A stretch of DNA of 64,000 nucleotides from contig VWZX01009108.1 of the NCBI GenBank assembly GCA_013399015.1, positions 132,218 to 196,217 of the forward strand. Reading direction: 5' to 3'. Every line of letters starts with the position of its first letter. Positions within the stretch are counted from its first letter, which is position 1. The translations under genes were made by a program, and so were the position numbers. Below, in pieces: positions 63,753 through 64,000 of this stretch. The notes below the pieces were generated by a model. It did not search any database, was not told the origin of the DNA, and saw only the letters and a program-made list of their open reading frames with translations. The stretch comes from Galbula dea. Taxonomy: Eukaryota > Chordata > Aves > Piciformes > Galbulidae.

Positions 63753-63861
63753 GTGTGTTCAGCTCTGCTCCTCTCATGCTCCCACCTCCCAAACCCCTGG
63801 CTTTGAACTAAATGTGAATTTGATGCACAAAGAATGCAGGGCAGGTTGTTGTGGCTGTAAA

Positions 63862-64000
63862 TCCCAGAATCCCAGCAGGGTGAGAGTTGGAAGGGGATCT
63901 CTGGGGATCAGCCAGGCCAACCCCACTGCTCCAGCAGGGTCACCTCCAGCTGCCTTGGGAATCTCTCCCTACGAGGAGACTCCACAGCCTCTCTGGGCAG
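63862..64000 (-). mobile_element. CR1 LINE 3' end, antisense, runs off window
   Basis: Reversed tail (ATCCCAGAATCCCAGCAGGG, GTTGGAAGGGGATCTCTGGG) followed by GAGGAGACTCCACAGCCTCT; lies in the intron before the terminal exon(s). Confidence 0.92.

Noticed and set aside
1..64000. CRISPR array, operon, phage or defence system
   Set aside because: The window is spliced vertebrate DNA with one gene and retroelements; no prokaryotic gene structure or spaced direct-repeat array is present.

Overview
The window is vertebrate nuclear DNA, almost certainly from a bird. It has long introns with GT-AG splice sites and 18 recognisable CR1 LINE copies. The CR1 tails carry the avian-type 3' end (GGTTGGAAGGGACCT and ATTCTATG motifs). 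There are no Alu, L1 or B-type repeats. Several CR1 copies are almost identical to each other, which points to a lineage with fairly recent CR1 activity. A woodpecker-like (Piciformes) genome is one possibility, but this is only a guess.

One protein-coding gene fills the window on the + strand: HECTD4, a giant HECT-type E3 ubiquitin ligase. I traced 74 coding exons by hand from 2705 to 63752. Every junction keeps the reading frame and there is no internal stop. The exons total 12,949 nt, about 4,316 codons. The window opens inside an upstream intron, so the 5' exon(s), start codon and promoter are missing. It closes inside the intron after exon 74, so the last part of the HECT C-lobe, including the catalytic cysteine, lies just beyond 64000.

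Layout: 1-2704 intron. 2705-11767 (exons 1-7) N-terminal region and the start of a beta-rich module. 13025-23875 (exons 8-19) rest of that module, then helical scaffold. 24930-28017 (exons 20-22) a CUB-like beta-sandwich. 29031-41994 (exons 23-44) helical repeat-like scaffold. 42255-43328 (exons 45-48) SPRY/concanavalin-like domain. 43871-50501 (exons 49-59) acidic segment and scaffold. 50801-52104 (exon 60) a 1.3 kb exon coding a Ser-rich, basic, probably disordered region. 53789-59690 (exons 61-69) linker and pre-HECT region. 60084-63752 (exons 70-74) HECT domain without its end.

No second gene, RNA gene, CRISPR array, operon or novel multi-gene system is visible. The points worth a second look concern splicing and repeats: a GC-AG intron, two in-frame tandem acceptors, two stop-free 84-nt introns, an exon frame that runs into the coding end of a sense CR1, CR1 copies lying against splice sites, a near-complete ancient MIR/CORE-SINE beside exon 21, and a cryptic exon-like segment in the HECT-coding part. 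Exon numbers count only exons in this window; residue numbers refer to the in-window fragment.
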